Below, one piece after another: positions 9,063 through 17,062 of a stretch of DNA of 64,000 nt (position 1 is its first letter; the number at the start of each line of letters is the position of its first letter). A program made the translations under genes and the position numbers. Source of the stretch: Clostridia bacterium (GTDB lineage: Bacteria; Bacillota_A; Clostridia; UMGS1883). Under the pieces are notes generated by a model that ran no database searches, was not told where the DNA came from, and saw only the letters and a program-made list of their open reading frames with translations. The stretch is from the NCBI GenBank assembly GCA_017467965.1, contig JAFUJZ010000024.1, positions 1-64,000 of the forward strand, in the 5' to 3' direction.

Positions 9063-9683
9063 ATGAAGGTATTATTAATTAACGGCTCACCCCACAAGGA
9101 AGGCTGTACATATACCGCACTCTCTGCGGTAGCAAATGCACTGGGCGAGGACGGTATCGAAACTGAAATCATCAACATTTCAAAAACAAACTCAGGTTGT
9201 ATGGGTTGCGGGTACTGCTTTAAAATGGGCAAATGCGTAAATGACACAGACTGCGTAAATGAGGTTATTGCCCGTCTTAACGAATTTGACGGCTTTGTTT
9301 TCGGTTCTCCTGTACATTATGCCTCTGCATCGGGTGCTATCACATGCTTTATGGATAGGCTCTTTTATTCCGGCAGTAAGGATTTACGCTATAAGCCCGG
9401 TGCTGTAGTTGCATCTGCTCGTCGCGGCGGCACAACAGCAACGCTTGACCAATTAACAAAGCACCTTACTATCTCCAATATGCCTGTGGTATCCTCATCA
9501 TATTGGAACATGGTGCATGGCTCAACACCCGAGGATGTTTTAAAGGACGAAGAAGGCATGCAGACAATGCGGACCTTGGGTCACAATATGGCATGGCTTT
9601 TAAAGTGTATTGAATTGGGCAAAGAAAACGGCGTTCCCCACCCCACGCCAGAAACAAAGATTAAAACTAACTTTATAAGATAA
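9063..9683 (+). CDS. Iron-sulfur flavoprotein / NADPH-dependent FMN reductase-like oxidoreductase
   Basis: 206 residues, cytosolic. The N-terminal LLINGSPHKEGCTYTAL is the flavodoxin-like phosphate loop for FMN. A cysteine cluster at about residues 47-66 (GCMGCGYCFKMGKC, then DTDC) replaces the plain loop of simple reductases and matches the compact iron-sulfur motif of archaeal and clostridial iron-sulfur flavoproteins. GSPVHYASASGAITCFMDR is the second conserved flavin-contact region. The start has AAGGCGG 8 bases upstream. Likely a low-potential electron-transfer or quinone/nitro-reducing enzyme; the physiological partner is unknown. It is a single-gene unit between two hairpins. Confidence 0.85.
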   Translation: MKVLLINGSPHKEGCTYTALSAVANALGEDGIETEIINISKTNSGCMGCGYCFKMGKCVNDTDCVNEVIARLNEFDGFVFGSPVHYASASGAITCFMDRLFYSGSKDLRYKPGAVVASARRGGTTATLDQLTKHLTISNMPVVSSSYWNMVHGSTPEDVLKDEEGMQTMRTLGHNMAWLLKCIELGKENGVPHPTPETKIKTNFIR

Positions 9684-9720
9684 AAAATGGTGCAAACTAA
9701 AAGTTTGCACCATTTTTTAT
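9682..9720 (+). terminator. Terminator of flavoprotein gene
   Basis: 17-bp perfect stem (9682-9698 with 9702-9718), loop AAA, T6 at the 3' side. It begins inside the stop codon. Confidence 0.88.
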
Positions 9721-9741
9721 TGTGAATTTTCAAACCTACTG

Positions 9742-9823
9742 TTTGAAGTGAAGTTAAGTTTGCACTTGGCCATAGGCGAAACTTCACTACGAAGCAACTT
9801 CACTTGCCCGTAGGGCAAACTTA
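9742..9823. repeat. Imperfect inverted-repeat element with AAGTGAAGTT words
   Basis: AAGTGAAGTT at 9746-9755 is complemented by AACTTCACTT at 9796-9805 and nearly by AAACTTCACT at 9779-9788. TAAGTTTGC at 9755-9763 is complemented by GCAAACTTA at 9815-9823. The element fills the gap between the flavoprotein terminator and the 3' end of the hydrogenase gene. It has no coding capacity and looks like a small interspersed repeat. Confidence 0.55.
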
Positions 9824-9849
9824 GTCAACAAAGCTGCAGTGCAGATTTG

Positions 9850-11292
9850 TTAAATCATAACTGCATCAACGGCATCCTTAATAGATTTTTCCATTGCTTC
9901 CTTGCCGTATTTGTCAACTTCCATTTTATTTTTTACTTCGCTGTGAGTAAGACAGCCTGCACCGTTGATACATCCGCCCAAGCATGCCATACCTTCAATG
10001 AAATTGTATTCAGGCATCTGTCCTGCCTTAAGCTTCTTTGACGCTATCATAAGAGCCTTCATACATTCTTCAATACCGTTGCAAACCAAGGGCTTTGCTT
10101 CAAAGTCAATATTCTGTTCTTTTAATGCCTGTGCCGCAGCTTCACTTACGCCACCGCTACGGGCAAAAATTCTGCCGTAGTAGGACGCATTGTCAAGCAC
10201 ATCCTCGGGGAGACTTTCAAGCTCAATATCACGGCTGTCAAAAAGTGCCTGCAATTCTTCAAAGGTCAGCACCTCGTCTATATGCGGTCTGCTCTTTTCA
10301 AGCTTAGCTTCGCCCTTTTTAGCAGTACAGGGGCCTATAAACACGCATCTTGCGTCCTTGTCGGTTTCCTTTATGAACTTTGCCATTTCAACCATGGGCG
10401 AGAAATTGTGAGAAACATGCTCAACCATATCGGGCATTGCAGATTTGATATATGCCACAAATGCAGGACAGCAGGAGGTTGTCAAAAAGCCCTTTTCTGC
10501 TAATTCACGGCTTTCCTTAAGTGCGACCATATCGCCGCCTAACGCAGCCTCTACAACAGTGTGAAAGCCTAAGCTTTTAAGACCCGACACAACCTGTCCG
10601 AGCTTTGCATACTTGAACTGGCTGTAAATAGCAGGTGCAACGATTGCATAAACCTTGCCCTTGCCTTCCTTGCTCTTTTTAAGTATATCAATTACGTTGA
10701 GGATATAGCTCTTGTCCGTAATTGCACCAAAGGGGCACTTATATACGCACGCACCGCACTGAATACACTTGGAGTTATCAATGACAGCACTCTTACCGCC
10801 CTCGGCACTAATTGCCTTAACTTTGCAGGCTTTCATACAAGGACGTTCTCTCTTAACAATAGCGGAGAACGAGCAGTTTTGTGCACACTGACCGCAGTTT
10901 TTGCACTTATCCTTGTCGATATGAGCTCTGTGGTCACGGTCAAAATATACTGCACCGAACTTACAGGATTCTTCACAGCTGTGGGCAAGGCAGTTACGGC
11001 AGCTGTCTGCCACAACCTCGTAGCCACTCGCTGGGCACTTGTCACATGCCATAGGCAAAACCTCAATATTGTTAGGGTTTTCCCTTGTTCCTCCCATTGC
11101 CATTTTTACTCTTTCAAACAAAATGGCTCTTTCTTTATTGATACAGCAACGCATAGTGGGCTCTTCCCCGGGTACAATAATCTTGGGAATCTCCATAAAG
11201 TTTTCAAGTAAGGTATCGTCCCACGCCTGGCGGGCAACCTCTCTCAAAACTTTATATTTCAGATGCTGTACTTTAGTGTCAAATTTTCTCAT
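9850..11292 (-). CDS. Monomeric [FeFe] hydrogenase, group-B-like
   Basis: 480 residues, cytosolic. The N-terminal half has an unusual cysteine-rich region (CDKCPASGYEVVADSCRNCL) and then several [4Fe-4S] ferredoxin motifs, including CKNCGQCAQNC and CIQCGACVYKC (residues about 80-185). The H-cluster domain has all three signatures in variant form: TTSCCPAFVAY (L1), GPCTAKKGEA (L2) and EGMACLGGCINGAGCL (L3). The variants (Phe instead of Trp after TSCCPA, GPC instead of MPC) match the less-studied group B enzymes, not group A. It ends a minus-strand operon behind the SpoIIE phosphatase and sensory hydrogenase genes. Maturases HydEFG are not in the window. A role in H2 or redox metabolism is inferred. 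Confidence 0.88.
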   Translation of the reverse strand: MRKFDTKVQHLKYKVLREVARQAWDDTLLENFMEIPKIIVPGEEPTMRCCINKERAILFERVKMAMGGTRENPNNIEVLPMACDKCPASGYEVVADSCRNCLAHSCEESCKFGAVYFDRDHRAHIDKDKCKNCGQCAQNCSFSAIVKRERPCMKACKVKAISAEGGKSAVIDNSKCIQCGACVYKCPFGAITDKSYILNVIDILKKSKEGKGKVYAIVAPAIYSQFKYAKLGQVVSGLKSLGFHTVVEAALGGDMVALKESRELAEKGFLTTSCCPAFVAYIKSAMPDMVEHVSHNFSPMVEMAKFIKETDKDARCVFIGPCTAKKGEAKLEKSRPHIDEVLTFEELQALFDSRDIELESLPEDVLDNASYYGRIFARSGGVSEAAAQALKEQNIDFEAKPLVCNGIEECMKALMIASKKLKAGQMPEYNFIEGMACLGGCINGAGCLTHSEVKNKMEVDKYGKEAMEKSIKDAVDAVMI

Positions 11293-11326
11293 AATTATTC
11301 ACATAGCCTTTCTGCCACAAATAGAA

Positions 11327-12499
11327 TTAGAAATAACTCACCTTGATTCTTTTACCCATTTGTCTCAAACTGGAGCTGAGCTCTTCAACAAGATTCATCT
11401 TGATGTTGAAATTAATGGGCAAATCGGGGTTCTGGTGCGCAGGGTTAATTGCTCTTCCCACATAAAAATTGATGTCTGTCGCCTCTTCAAAGAGTAGCCT
11501 CGAAATCAAAGCCGCACCGTCACGCTTAAAATTCCAGTTTTCATAAAGGCGGTTTTCGCCAATATAGTCCTTTGCGTATTCAACCACCTTGTTAATTGTG
11601 ATAACGCCCTCCGTAACAAGGTCAACGCCTTCGATTTCGGCAATCGGAGGTATATCTGAGCGTTCAAAGTTAAGGCTCGCTTTAAGCGGCTTACCAAGGT
11701 ATTTTGCTGCAATAGAGCTTGTAGTACCGCCGCATATAATATGCTTGCCTTCCTTTGAAAAGAACAGCGCCATCATGCGATTACAGTCATCACGGTTAAA
11801 GGGCGGTCCAAACAAAAGATTCATCGGTTCACGTTTTCTTATCCTTACAACGCAAGCCGTAGTATCGTCACCGGGTTTGTTGTTATAAAGCTTGTTGCAT
11901 TCATCCACAAGGATTGTCGACAAATTCTTTGCCGTGTATCCGCAAATGCTCATCATTTCCATAAACTCGATGATTTCTTCTCTTTTCCAGCCAAAATTGT
12001 ACGCCATACCAATCCCTGCATGAGGACAACCATCGCTCATTGCAATCAAAATATCGTTTTCGCACAGCTTTATGCTGGAGCGGAATATTTTTTTGCCGTC
12101 TATATTCATTTCTGTTTTGGGATAATCATAGTTTTTTCCGTCTCGGAGCATTATCACCTGAGGATTATCGTACTGGATAATGTCTGCGTTTTCGTCATCA
12201 ATAAGATGAATAATCGTAAACGTCGAGTATGCAACGCCTCTTACGGAGCATACAGGAAGCGTTTCGGCAATGGTTTTTACACATTCTTCAATGCTCAAGC
12301 CTGCCGCCATCATGGTGGATATTATCTTTGATGTCAACGTGGAAAGAATACTTGCCTTTACGCCGCTTCCCAATCCGTCAGCAAGCACTATAACAGTCGA
12401 ATTCTCGTCCTGTTGGGCTATATCCACGTGGTCTCCGCAGAGCTCTTCACCCCAGTGATTTATGCTTTTAAAGCCGATTTCAGCACATAAATCATTCAT
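11327..12499 (-). CDS. SpoIIE-type PP2C serine phosphatase linked to hydrogenase operon
   Basis: 390 residues. The N-terminal about 230 residues form a PP2C/SpoIIE phosphatase: GEELCGDHVDI and VIVLADGLGSGVKASILSTL give the metal-binding aspartates, with AMSDGCPHAGIG and KPGDDTTACVV completing the site. The remaining 160 residues (LLFGPPFNRDDCNR to the end) are a separate domain often fused to such phosphatases; its function is unknown to me. The gene overlaps the sensory hydrogenase gene by 8 bases, implying translational coupling. The likely role is to dephosphorylate a serine or threonine on a partner in response to the sensor. No RsbW-type kinase or anti-sigma antagonist is nearby; the only kinase-like neighbour is the APH-fold protein at 14691. 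Confidence 0.88.
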   Translation of the reverse strand: MNDLCAEIGFKSINHWGEELCGDHVDIAQQDENSTVIVLADGLGSGVKASILSTLTSKIISTMMAAGLSIEECVKTIAETLPVCSVRGVAYSTFTIIHLIDDENADIIQYDNPQVIMLRDGKNYDYPKTEMNIDGKKIFRSSIKLCENDILIAMSDGCPHAGIGMAYNFGWKREEIIEFMEMMSICGYTAKNLSTILVDECNKLYNNKPGDDTTACVVRIRKREPMNLLFGPPFNRDDCNRMMALFFSKEGKHIICGGTTSSIAAKYLGKPLKASLNFERSDIPPIAEIEGVDLVTEGVITINKVVEYAKDYIGENRLYENWNFKRDGAALISRLLFEEATDINFYVGRAINPAHQNPDLPINFNIKMNLVEELSSSLRQMGKRIKVSYF

Positions 12500-14168
12500 C
12501 AGTTATCGACTCCTTCAATTTTGAAAGTGCAATCTTTGTTTCTGCTGCAGTTTCACCCAAAAGGGATGCAATCTCCTGCACTATTCGCATCTGCTTTTCA
12601 ACAACCTTATCTGCAACCTCAACAGTCTGACGACTGATAGATTCCTTCTTTTCTCTTTCGTTTTCTTCGTCTGTCACATCGCGGAGTATTGCAACTAGCA
12701 TTCTGGATTCCTTGTCGTATACAATGGTCTGGTCTGCATACCTTTTATATTCCGCAAGATAAACCCTCTTGTTGCGTACCTCCTTGCCGCCGCTCAATAC
12801 ATCCAAAAAGTCCTTCGGGTCAAGGATGCGAACAACAGGCTCACCCAAAATATCCGACGCATAGCGTATGTTCATCATACGTCTTGCCGCTTCGTTTATC
12901 TGTTGAACTTCTAAACTCTCGTTAAGTGCGATAAGTCCGTTAGGTGTATTCTTAACAATAGTATCAGAAAAGCTCTCGGCTTTTTCCTTTAAGAAAGGCA
13001 AGCACATGCTTACCTCTGCCTTGCCCTGGCAAACAGCAGTTGCCTTGTCACGGCAGGTGTTGTAGCCGCAAAGTCCGCAATTGAGCTCGTCTCCTATCTT
13101 AAACTTGCCCATTTGACGAAGAACCGAGGCAATCTCGTCCTCTGTGGGCATTTGAAGTCTTCTTTCGATATATTCAAAATTCTTTCTCAAATCAAATGCA
13201 CCCGGCTGATTTACATCATAATCTTCCCTGCCTGCAAAATTCTTTACATTAATATAATCTCTCACTGGAGAGTATTTTTTCTTGCCCATTGCAGGGCCGT
13301 TCACGCATCCGCCTGTGCAGGCTGACATTTCAATAAAGCACTTTGTAATATTGCCCTCTTCGATTTCCTTTAAAACCTCCATACAGTTTTCGATACCGTC
13401 GATTGCAATATAATCATAAGCGGGGTCCGTGCAGTCCATAGTCTTCAATACGCCGCCTGTCACAGGGAAAAACCTTGCTCTGCTCTTTTCCGAGGCTTCA
13501 ACATTTTTCTCTAACTCAATGCCCTCTTCTCTGAACCAGTCCTCAAGCTCTTCAAATGTAAGCGTAGCATCAATAAATCCTTCGTAATGTTCTGCCTCAT
13601 CCTTTTTTGCAATACAAGGTCCTATAAACACAACCTTTGCGTTTTCATAACGCTTTTTGATGTCAGCACCGTGAGCGAGCATGGGACTCAATACGTCCGC
13701 AAGATATCCAAGTGCCTTAGGATAATACTTTTGTATAAGTAAATTTATGCTATGACAACAGGAAGATATAATAATATCCCTGTTTTCTTCACGCAAAATT
13801 CTTTCGTATTCATTTTTTACAATTGTAGCACCTATGGCTGTTTCCTCCGCGTCAAAAAAGCCCAGCTTTTTAAGAGAATCTGCCATGGACTCAATGCCCA
13901 CAGATTTAAACTTTGTTATAAAAGAGGGCGCAAGGCTTACAACAACAGGGGCACCTGACTGAATAAGCACCTTTACCTTTTCAACCTCGCCTACAACTAC
14001 CTTTGCATCCTGAGGACAGACAGTATAGCATCTACCGCACAAAATACACTCATTACCGATAATATGAGCCTGATTTCCCGAAAAGCGTATCGCCTTAACA
14101 GGACAATTACGTATACATTTATAGCAATTTTTACAATTGCTTTTTTTGCTCGTCATACAGTTTGGCAT
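12492..14168 (-). CDS. Sensory [FeFe]-hydrogenase-like protein with PAS domain
   Basis: 558 residues. Two [4Fe-4S] motifs open the protein (CKNCYKCIRNC, CILCGRCYTVC; residues 12-55). The H-domain follows (about 75-310) with altered signatures: ISSCCHSINL in place of TSCCPxW, GPCIAKKDEA, and EMSACTGGCVNGPAM. Next comes a further cluster motif CGLCGYNTC..C (about 368-390), a PAS domain (about 405-510: NTPNGLIALNESLEVQQINEA) and a C-terminal coiled coil. This architecture matches group C/D putative H2- or redox-sensing hydrogenases. There is no kinase domain, so signal output probably passes to the overlapping SpoIIE phosphatase. Ribosome site AAAGGA precedes the start. Confidence 0.87.
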   Translation of the reverse strand: MPNCMTSKKSNCKNCYKCIRNCPVKAIRFSGNQAHIIGNECILCGRCYTVCPQDAKVVVGEVEKVKVLIQSGAPVVVSLAPSFITKFKSVGIESMADSLKKLGFFDAEETAIGATIVKNEYERILREENRDIIISSCCHSINLLIQKYYPKALGYLADVLSPMLAHGADIKKRYENAKVVFIGPCIAKKDEAEHYEGFIDATLTFEELEDWFREEGIELEKNVEASEKSRARFFPVTGGVLKTMDCTDPAYDYIAIDGIENCMEVLKEIEEGNITKCFIEMSACTGGCVNGPAMGKKKYSPVRDYINVKNFAGREDYDVNQPGAFDLRKNFEYIERRLQMPTEDEIASVLRQMGKFKIGDELNCGLCGYNTCRDKATAVCQGKAEVSMCLPFLKEKAESFSDTIVKNTPNGLIALNESLEVQQINEAARRMMNIRYASDILGEPVVRILDPKDFLDVLSGGKEVRNKRVYLAEYKRYADQTIVYDKESRMLVAILRDVTDEENEREKKESISRQTVEVADKVVEKQMRIVQEIASLLGETAAETKIALSKLKESITDE

Positions 14169-14186
14169 AACAAATTTTCCTTTCGG

Positions 14187-14432
14187 TCAGTTTTTCTTTA
14201 AAACATGCTCGTTGAAAAACTCTTTAAATCCCTCAGGGGTAATCCCTGTATAGATTTCGTCATCAATCTGTACGGTTACTCCGTCACGGTTGCATCTGCC
14301 TGTACAAAAGCTGCCCGCAAGTGTAACCTCTGCTTCCAAATCGTGTGCTTCGATGGAATTTTTGAACTTTTCAACCAGCTCATACGAACCCTTTAAATGG
14401 CACGAACTGCCTATACAAATCTGAATAATCAT
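14187..14432 (-). CDS. Thioredoxin-like [2Fe-2S] ferredoxin (NuoE/HydC-type), copy 2
   Basis: 81 residues. ICIGSSCHLKGS near the N terminus and GSFCTGRCNRDGV in the middle give the C-x4-C and C-x3-C pairs of the thioredoxin-like [2Fe-2S] fold found in NuoE and HydC. The N-terminal helical part of full NuoE is missing. Its start overlaps the stop of the upstream paralogue as TAATG. It probably shuttles electrons between the hydrogenase-like proteins and another carrier, or passes redox state to the sensor. Confidence 0.85.
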   Translation of the reverse strand: MIIQICIGSSCHLKGSYELVEKFKNSIEAHDLEAEVTLAGSFCTGRCNRDGVTVQIDDEIYTGITPEGFKEFFNEHVLKKN

Positions 14433-14671
14433 TATATTCTCGTCATAACCTCTCTTGTAAAAAAGTCTTCCGTACTGTCTTGGGTCAATGAATAAATCTT
14501 GTTATCCATTTCCACACAAACGCCGTCACGGCACTGCCCGAGGCAGAAAGTGCCGCCAAGCTCAACCTTGTCACCAACATTATTCTCCGCGATAAGTCTC
14601 TGCAGGTTCTCAACAACACCTCTTGAGCCCTTAACATGGCAGGAGCTTCCGATACATACTGTAATTTTCAT
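14432..14671 (-). CDS. Thioredoxin-like [2Fe-2S] ferredoxin (NuoE/HydC-type), copy 1
   Basis: 79 residues, clearly paralogous to the next gene (VCIGSSCHVKGS, GGTFCLGQCRDGV). It carries the same C-x4-C and C-x3-C cluster ligands. The tandem pair suggests duplication within the operon with retained ligands in both copies. Position ahead of the sensory hydrogenase gene points to a dedicated redox partner. Confidence 0.85.
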   Translation of the reverse strand: MKITVCIGSSCHVKGSRGVVENLQRLIAENNVGDKVELGGTFCLGQCRDGVCVEMDNKIYSLTQDSTEDFFTREVMTRI

Positions 14672-14690
14672 TTTCCATTCCCCTTTTTTA

Positions 14691-15437
14691 TTAAAAATGA
14701 GATTTTTTTATCCAATCCAAAAGCTTTTCTTTGTCATCCGGATTTGCATCCGTACTGAGTGCCGCCGCAACAATCGGGAACCATTTTTTAACGTACTCTT
14801 TATCTGCCGAGTTCTTCTTGCAGTATAAATCAACGTATTTTTCCGAAAGGTCGCCTCTATCTGCAAGAGAGAACAAAATACACGTTCTTGCAACATCGGC
14901 AGCGGCATTGCCCTGTGCTGCGTGCGACCAGTCAATAATATACATCTTACCGTCCTCGGCAACAGCAATATTTGACGGTGTAAAATCTCCGTGACAAATT
15001 TTTGTACGTGTGGGCATTTCAATTATTTTTCTGCAAAAATCAAATCTTGTTATGGCGTCTAAATCACTTGCCATAATTTTGCCTGTCAGCTTGTCATGAA
15101 GTCTATTCATAATTCTGCAAGGCTTTGAAATGATTTCAATATGCAAATCTACCATTTGTTCCAAAAGTTCATCTTCTTTTTCGGGATTTTCCTCCATAAG
15201 CTGTAAAAGAGTTTTACCCTCAATATATTCAGACACAATAGCCCACTTACCGTCAATACATTCCACATCAATAATAGCGGGCACGTTAAGACCTGTTTCC
15301 TCAACCATTGCCTGATTAAGAGCCTCGTTCAAAACGTCAGCTTTTGTAAAGCTTTCATCAAACACTTTAATCTTTACGTCTCCGTCACGGTAAATCGTTT
15401 TATTGTTTCTTACTGCAACAACTTTTTCAAGTTTCAT
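14691..15437 (-). CDS. APH-fold small-molecule or protein kinase heading hydrogenase operon
   Basis: 248 residues. The C-terminal lobe has HGDFTPSNIAV (catalytic aspartate loop) and IIDWSHA (metal-binding aspartate), the Brenner and DFG-equivalent motifs of the aminoglycoside-phosphotransferase/choline-kinase fold. The N-terminal lobe includes IVSEYIEGKTL as hinge. ATG at 15437 has GGAG 8 bases upstream; the TTG six bases earlier is less likely. It is the first gene after a good promoter, and the following hydrogenase-associated genes run in the same direction with small gaps. An antibiotic-resistance role is unlikely from context. It could supply the phosphorylation that the SpoIIE phosphatase removes, but that is speculation. 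Confidence 0.8.
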   Translation of the reverse strand: MKLEKVVAVRNNKTIYRDGDVKIKVFDESFTKADVLNEALNQAMVEETGLNVPAIIDVECIDGKWAIVSEYIEGKTLLQLMEENPEKEDELLEQMVDLHIEIISKPCRIMNRLHDKLTGKIMASDLDAITRFDFCRKIIEMPTRTKICHGDFTPSNIAVAEDGKMYIIDWSHAAQGNAAADVARTCILFSLADRGDLSEKYVDLYCKKNSADKEYVKKWFPIVAAALSTDANPDDKEKLLDWIKKSHF

Positions 15438-15481
15438 ATGCAAGGCTCCTTTTCAAAGTTTTTCATATATACATATATTTT

Positions 15482-15510
15482 ATTTTATCATACTGTTACG
15501 CTATTTTCAA
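15482..15510 (-). promoter_or_regulatory. Promoter of hydrogenase/sensor operon
   Basis: On the minus strand: TTGAAA (15510-15505), 17-bp spacer, TAAAAT (15487-15482), 45 bases before the APH-fold gene start. Confidence 0.65.
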
Positions 15511-15525
15511 CGTCTTTCTACACAA

Positions 15526-15562
15526 AAAAACAAGAGAAAGTTTCCTACTTTCTCTTGTTTTT
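15526..15562 (-). terminator. Terminator at the 3' end of the TtcA-like gene
   Basis: 16-bp stem (15526-15541 with 15547-15562), 5-nt loop TTCCT. The stop codon of the TtcA-like gene is inside the hairpin. The minus-strand exit has the T tract, so it separates ttcA from the hydrogenase operon. Confidence 0.85.
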
Positions 15563-16288
15563 CTGTGCCGCGGCACTTGCTTCCTTCCAGCCCGAAATTC
15601 CTGCAGTGCACATAGCTGTAAAAAGCCTTTGCCTCAGTCCGGGGAATTTAGCTTCCATATCACGTAAAAGCTTTTTTACCTCTTCACGCATTGTATTGCC
15701 GTCTGCCTCGCATTTATTTTTTACAATGGGCAGTTCTTCTTTTTCTGCAAAGCTTTTTACAAACCACTCAGGCATATAAATCATAGGTCTTATAACCCAG
15801 ACCTCCTTGCGGTCAAGGTATGTAACGGGCGAAAAGCACCCCAATCTGCCCTCAAAAATCTGATTCATCCAAAAGGTTTCCACAACGTCGTCATAGTGGT
15901 GCCCAAGTGCAACCTTGTTACTGCCTATCTCCTTTGCAGCCTCATTGAGTGCACCGCGACGCATGTTTGCACAAAGACTGCACGGATTTTTTTCGCGTCT
16001 TACATCAAATATGATTTCACGGATATCTGTCTTTTTAACATAATAGGGCACATCGAGCTTTTCACACAGCTCTTTAATAGGCGAAAAATCCATGCCCTCA
16101 AAGCCCATGTCGATACTTATTGCAGACAGTGTAAACTTTTCGGGATAAAACCTTTTTAGTGCCGCCAGCGTCACCAAAAGAGTAAGGCTGTCCTTGCCAC
16201 CCGATATTCCTACAGTAATATGGTCGCCTTCCTTTATCATATTGTAATCTTCAACAGCTTTACGCATATAGCTCAAAGCTTTTCTCAT
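15545..16288 (-). CDS. TtcA-family tRNA thiolation (PP-loop ATPase) protein
   Basis: 247 residues. ITVGISGGKDSLTLL (residues 25-38) is the PP-loop that adenylates a base. CSLCANMRRGALNEAA holds the C-x2-C pair that binds a [4Fe-4S] cluster in TtcA-type enzymes, and ALGHHYDDVVET is the third conserved motif. TtcA makes 2-thiocytidine at tRNA position 32 in characterised bacteria; many Firmicutes carry short relatives of less certain target. It stands alone, ended by its own terminator. Confidence 0.85.
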   Translation of the reverse strand: MRKALSYMRKAVEDYNMIKEGDHITVGISGGKDSLTLLVTLAALKRFYPEKFTLSAISIDMGFEGMDFSPIKELCEKLDVPYYVKKTDIREIIFDVRREKNPCSLCANMRRGALNEAAKEIGSNKVALGHHYDDVVETFWMNQIFEGRLGCFSPVTYLDRKEVWVIRPMIYMPEWFVKSFAEKEELPIVKNKCEADGNTMREEVKKLLRDMEAKFPGLRQRLFTAMCTAGISGWKEASAAAQKNKRK

Positions 16289-16308
16289 ATAATCACCTGC
16301 TTTTCAAG

Positions 16309-16353
16309 GCTCCCTTGTGTGAAGAGCGCTGTCGGCATCGCCGACTGAGGGAT
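16309..16353. repeat. REP-like nested palindrome (GTCGGC core)
   Basis: Inner stem GTCGGC (16331-16336), loop ATC, GCCGAC (16340-16345), inside an outer pair TCCCT (16311-16315) and AGGGA (16348-16352). It is GC-rich compared with its surroundings and has no T tract. It looks like an interspersed palindromic element. Confidence 0.6.
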
Positions 16354-16430
16354 TGTCTAAATCCTCAAATCTTCTTTATTATACAACGAATATTATCTCT
16401 CTGCAACACAATTTTTTCATTTTGCCTCGC

Positions 16431-16475
16431 GAGAAAACGAGAGATTTAAAGAGAAAACAAGAGAAAACCAGAGAT
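16431..16475. repeat. Phased GAGAAAAC direct repeats upstream of rplM
   Basis: Exact GAGAAAAC at 16431-16438, 16451-16458 and 16461-16468, with GAGAT at 16441 and 16471. The spacings are 20, 10 and 10 bases, that is, helical phase. They end about 40 bases before the rplM -35 element. Phased A tracts curve DNA and may act as an upstream activating region; this is inference. Confidence 0.5.
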
Positions 16476-16510
16476 ACTCAAGACTTTTTTATTTTTTTAT
16501 AAAAAAGGTG

Positions 16511-16539
16511 TTGACATTTTTAACCCTGTGTATTAAAAT
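16511..16539 (+). promoter_or_regulatory. rplM-rpsI promoter
   Basis: Perfect TTGACA (16511-16516), 17-bp spacer, TAAAAT (16534-16539). The leader to the rplM start would be about 65 bases and contains a small AAACC/GGTTT hairpin. I cannot tell whether it is an L13 leader. Confidence 0.8.
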
Positions 16540-16609
16540 ACATCATGCTGAAAGAAAAAAACCACAAACCAAGGTTTATTTCAAATATACAAAAACGGAG
16601 GTAATTTCA

Positions 16610-17047
16610 ATGAAAAGCTACATGGAAAATGCCGGCACAGTAAAGAGAAGCTGGTATATTATCGATGCTACAGGCAAGAGCTTAGGACGTGTTGCTGCAG
16701 AAGCTGCAAGCATCCTTCGCGGTAAGAACAAGCCCACATTCACACCTCACGCAGACTGTGGTGATCATGTAATCATCCTCAACTGCGATGCAGCTGTACT
16801 TACAGGTAACAAGCTTAACCAGAAAATGTACCGTCACCACACAGGTTGGGTAGGCGGCCTTAAGGAAGTATCCGCAAAGGATATGATGGCTAAGCATTCC
16901 GACAGAGCTATGTACATGGCTGTAAAGGGTATGCTCCCCAAGACAAGCCTTGGCGCTAAGGCACTTACTCGTCTTAGAGTATACAAAGGCGCAGAACACA
17001 ACAACGCTGCTCAGATGCCCGTGGCATGGACAGGCGAAATTAAGTAA
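16610..17047 (+). CDS. rplM: Ribosomal protein L13
   Basis: 145 residues, the standard L13 length, part of the 50S subunit. WYIIDATGKSLGRVAAEAA and GCD-type GDHVIILNCD are conserved L13 segments, followed by YRHHTGWVGGL and AVKGMLPKTSLG. The start at 16610 has GGAGG upstream; the open frame further 5' lies in the promoter and leader. rpsI follows 15 bases after the stop, the usual L13-S9 pair. Confidence 0.97.
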   Translation: MKSYMENAGTVKRSWYIIDATGKSLGRVAAEAASILRGKNKPTFTPHADCGDHVIILNCDAAVLTGNKLNQKMYRHHTGWVGGLKEVSAKDMMAKHSDRAMYMAVKGMLPKTSLGAKALTRLRVYKGAEHNNAAQMPVAWTGEIK

Positions 17048-17062
17048 GGGAGGTAATTAACA

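Noticed and set aside
10879..11211. Plus-strand open frame opposite the hydrogenase gene
   Set aside because: Antisense shadow of the cysteine-rich ferredoxin region; no start signal or homology.
14691..15437. Aminoglycoside resistance gene
   Set aside because: Only the general APH kinase fold is seen; the operon context is hydrogenase-related and no mobile element flanks it.
16431..16475. CRISPR array
   Set aside because: Repeats are 8 bases with 2-12-base gaps, no spacers and no cas genes.
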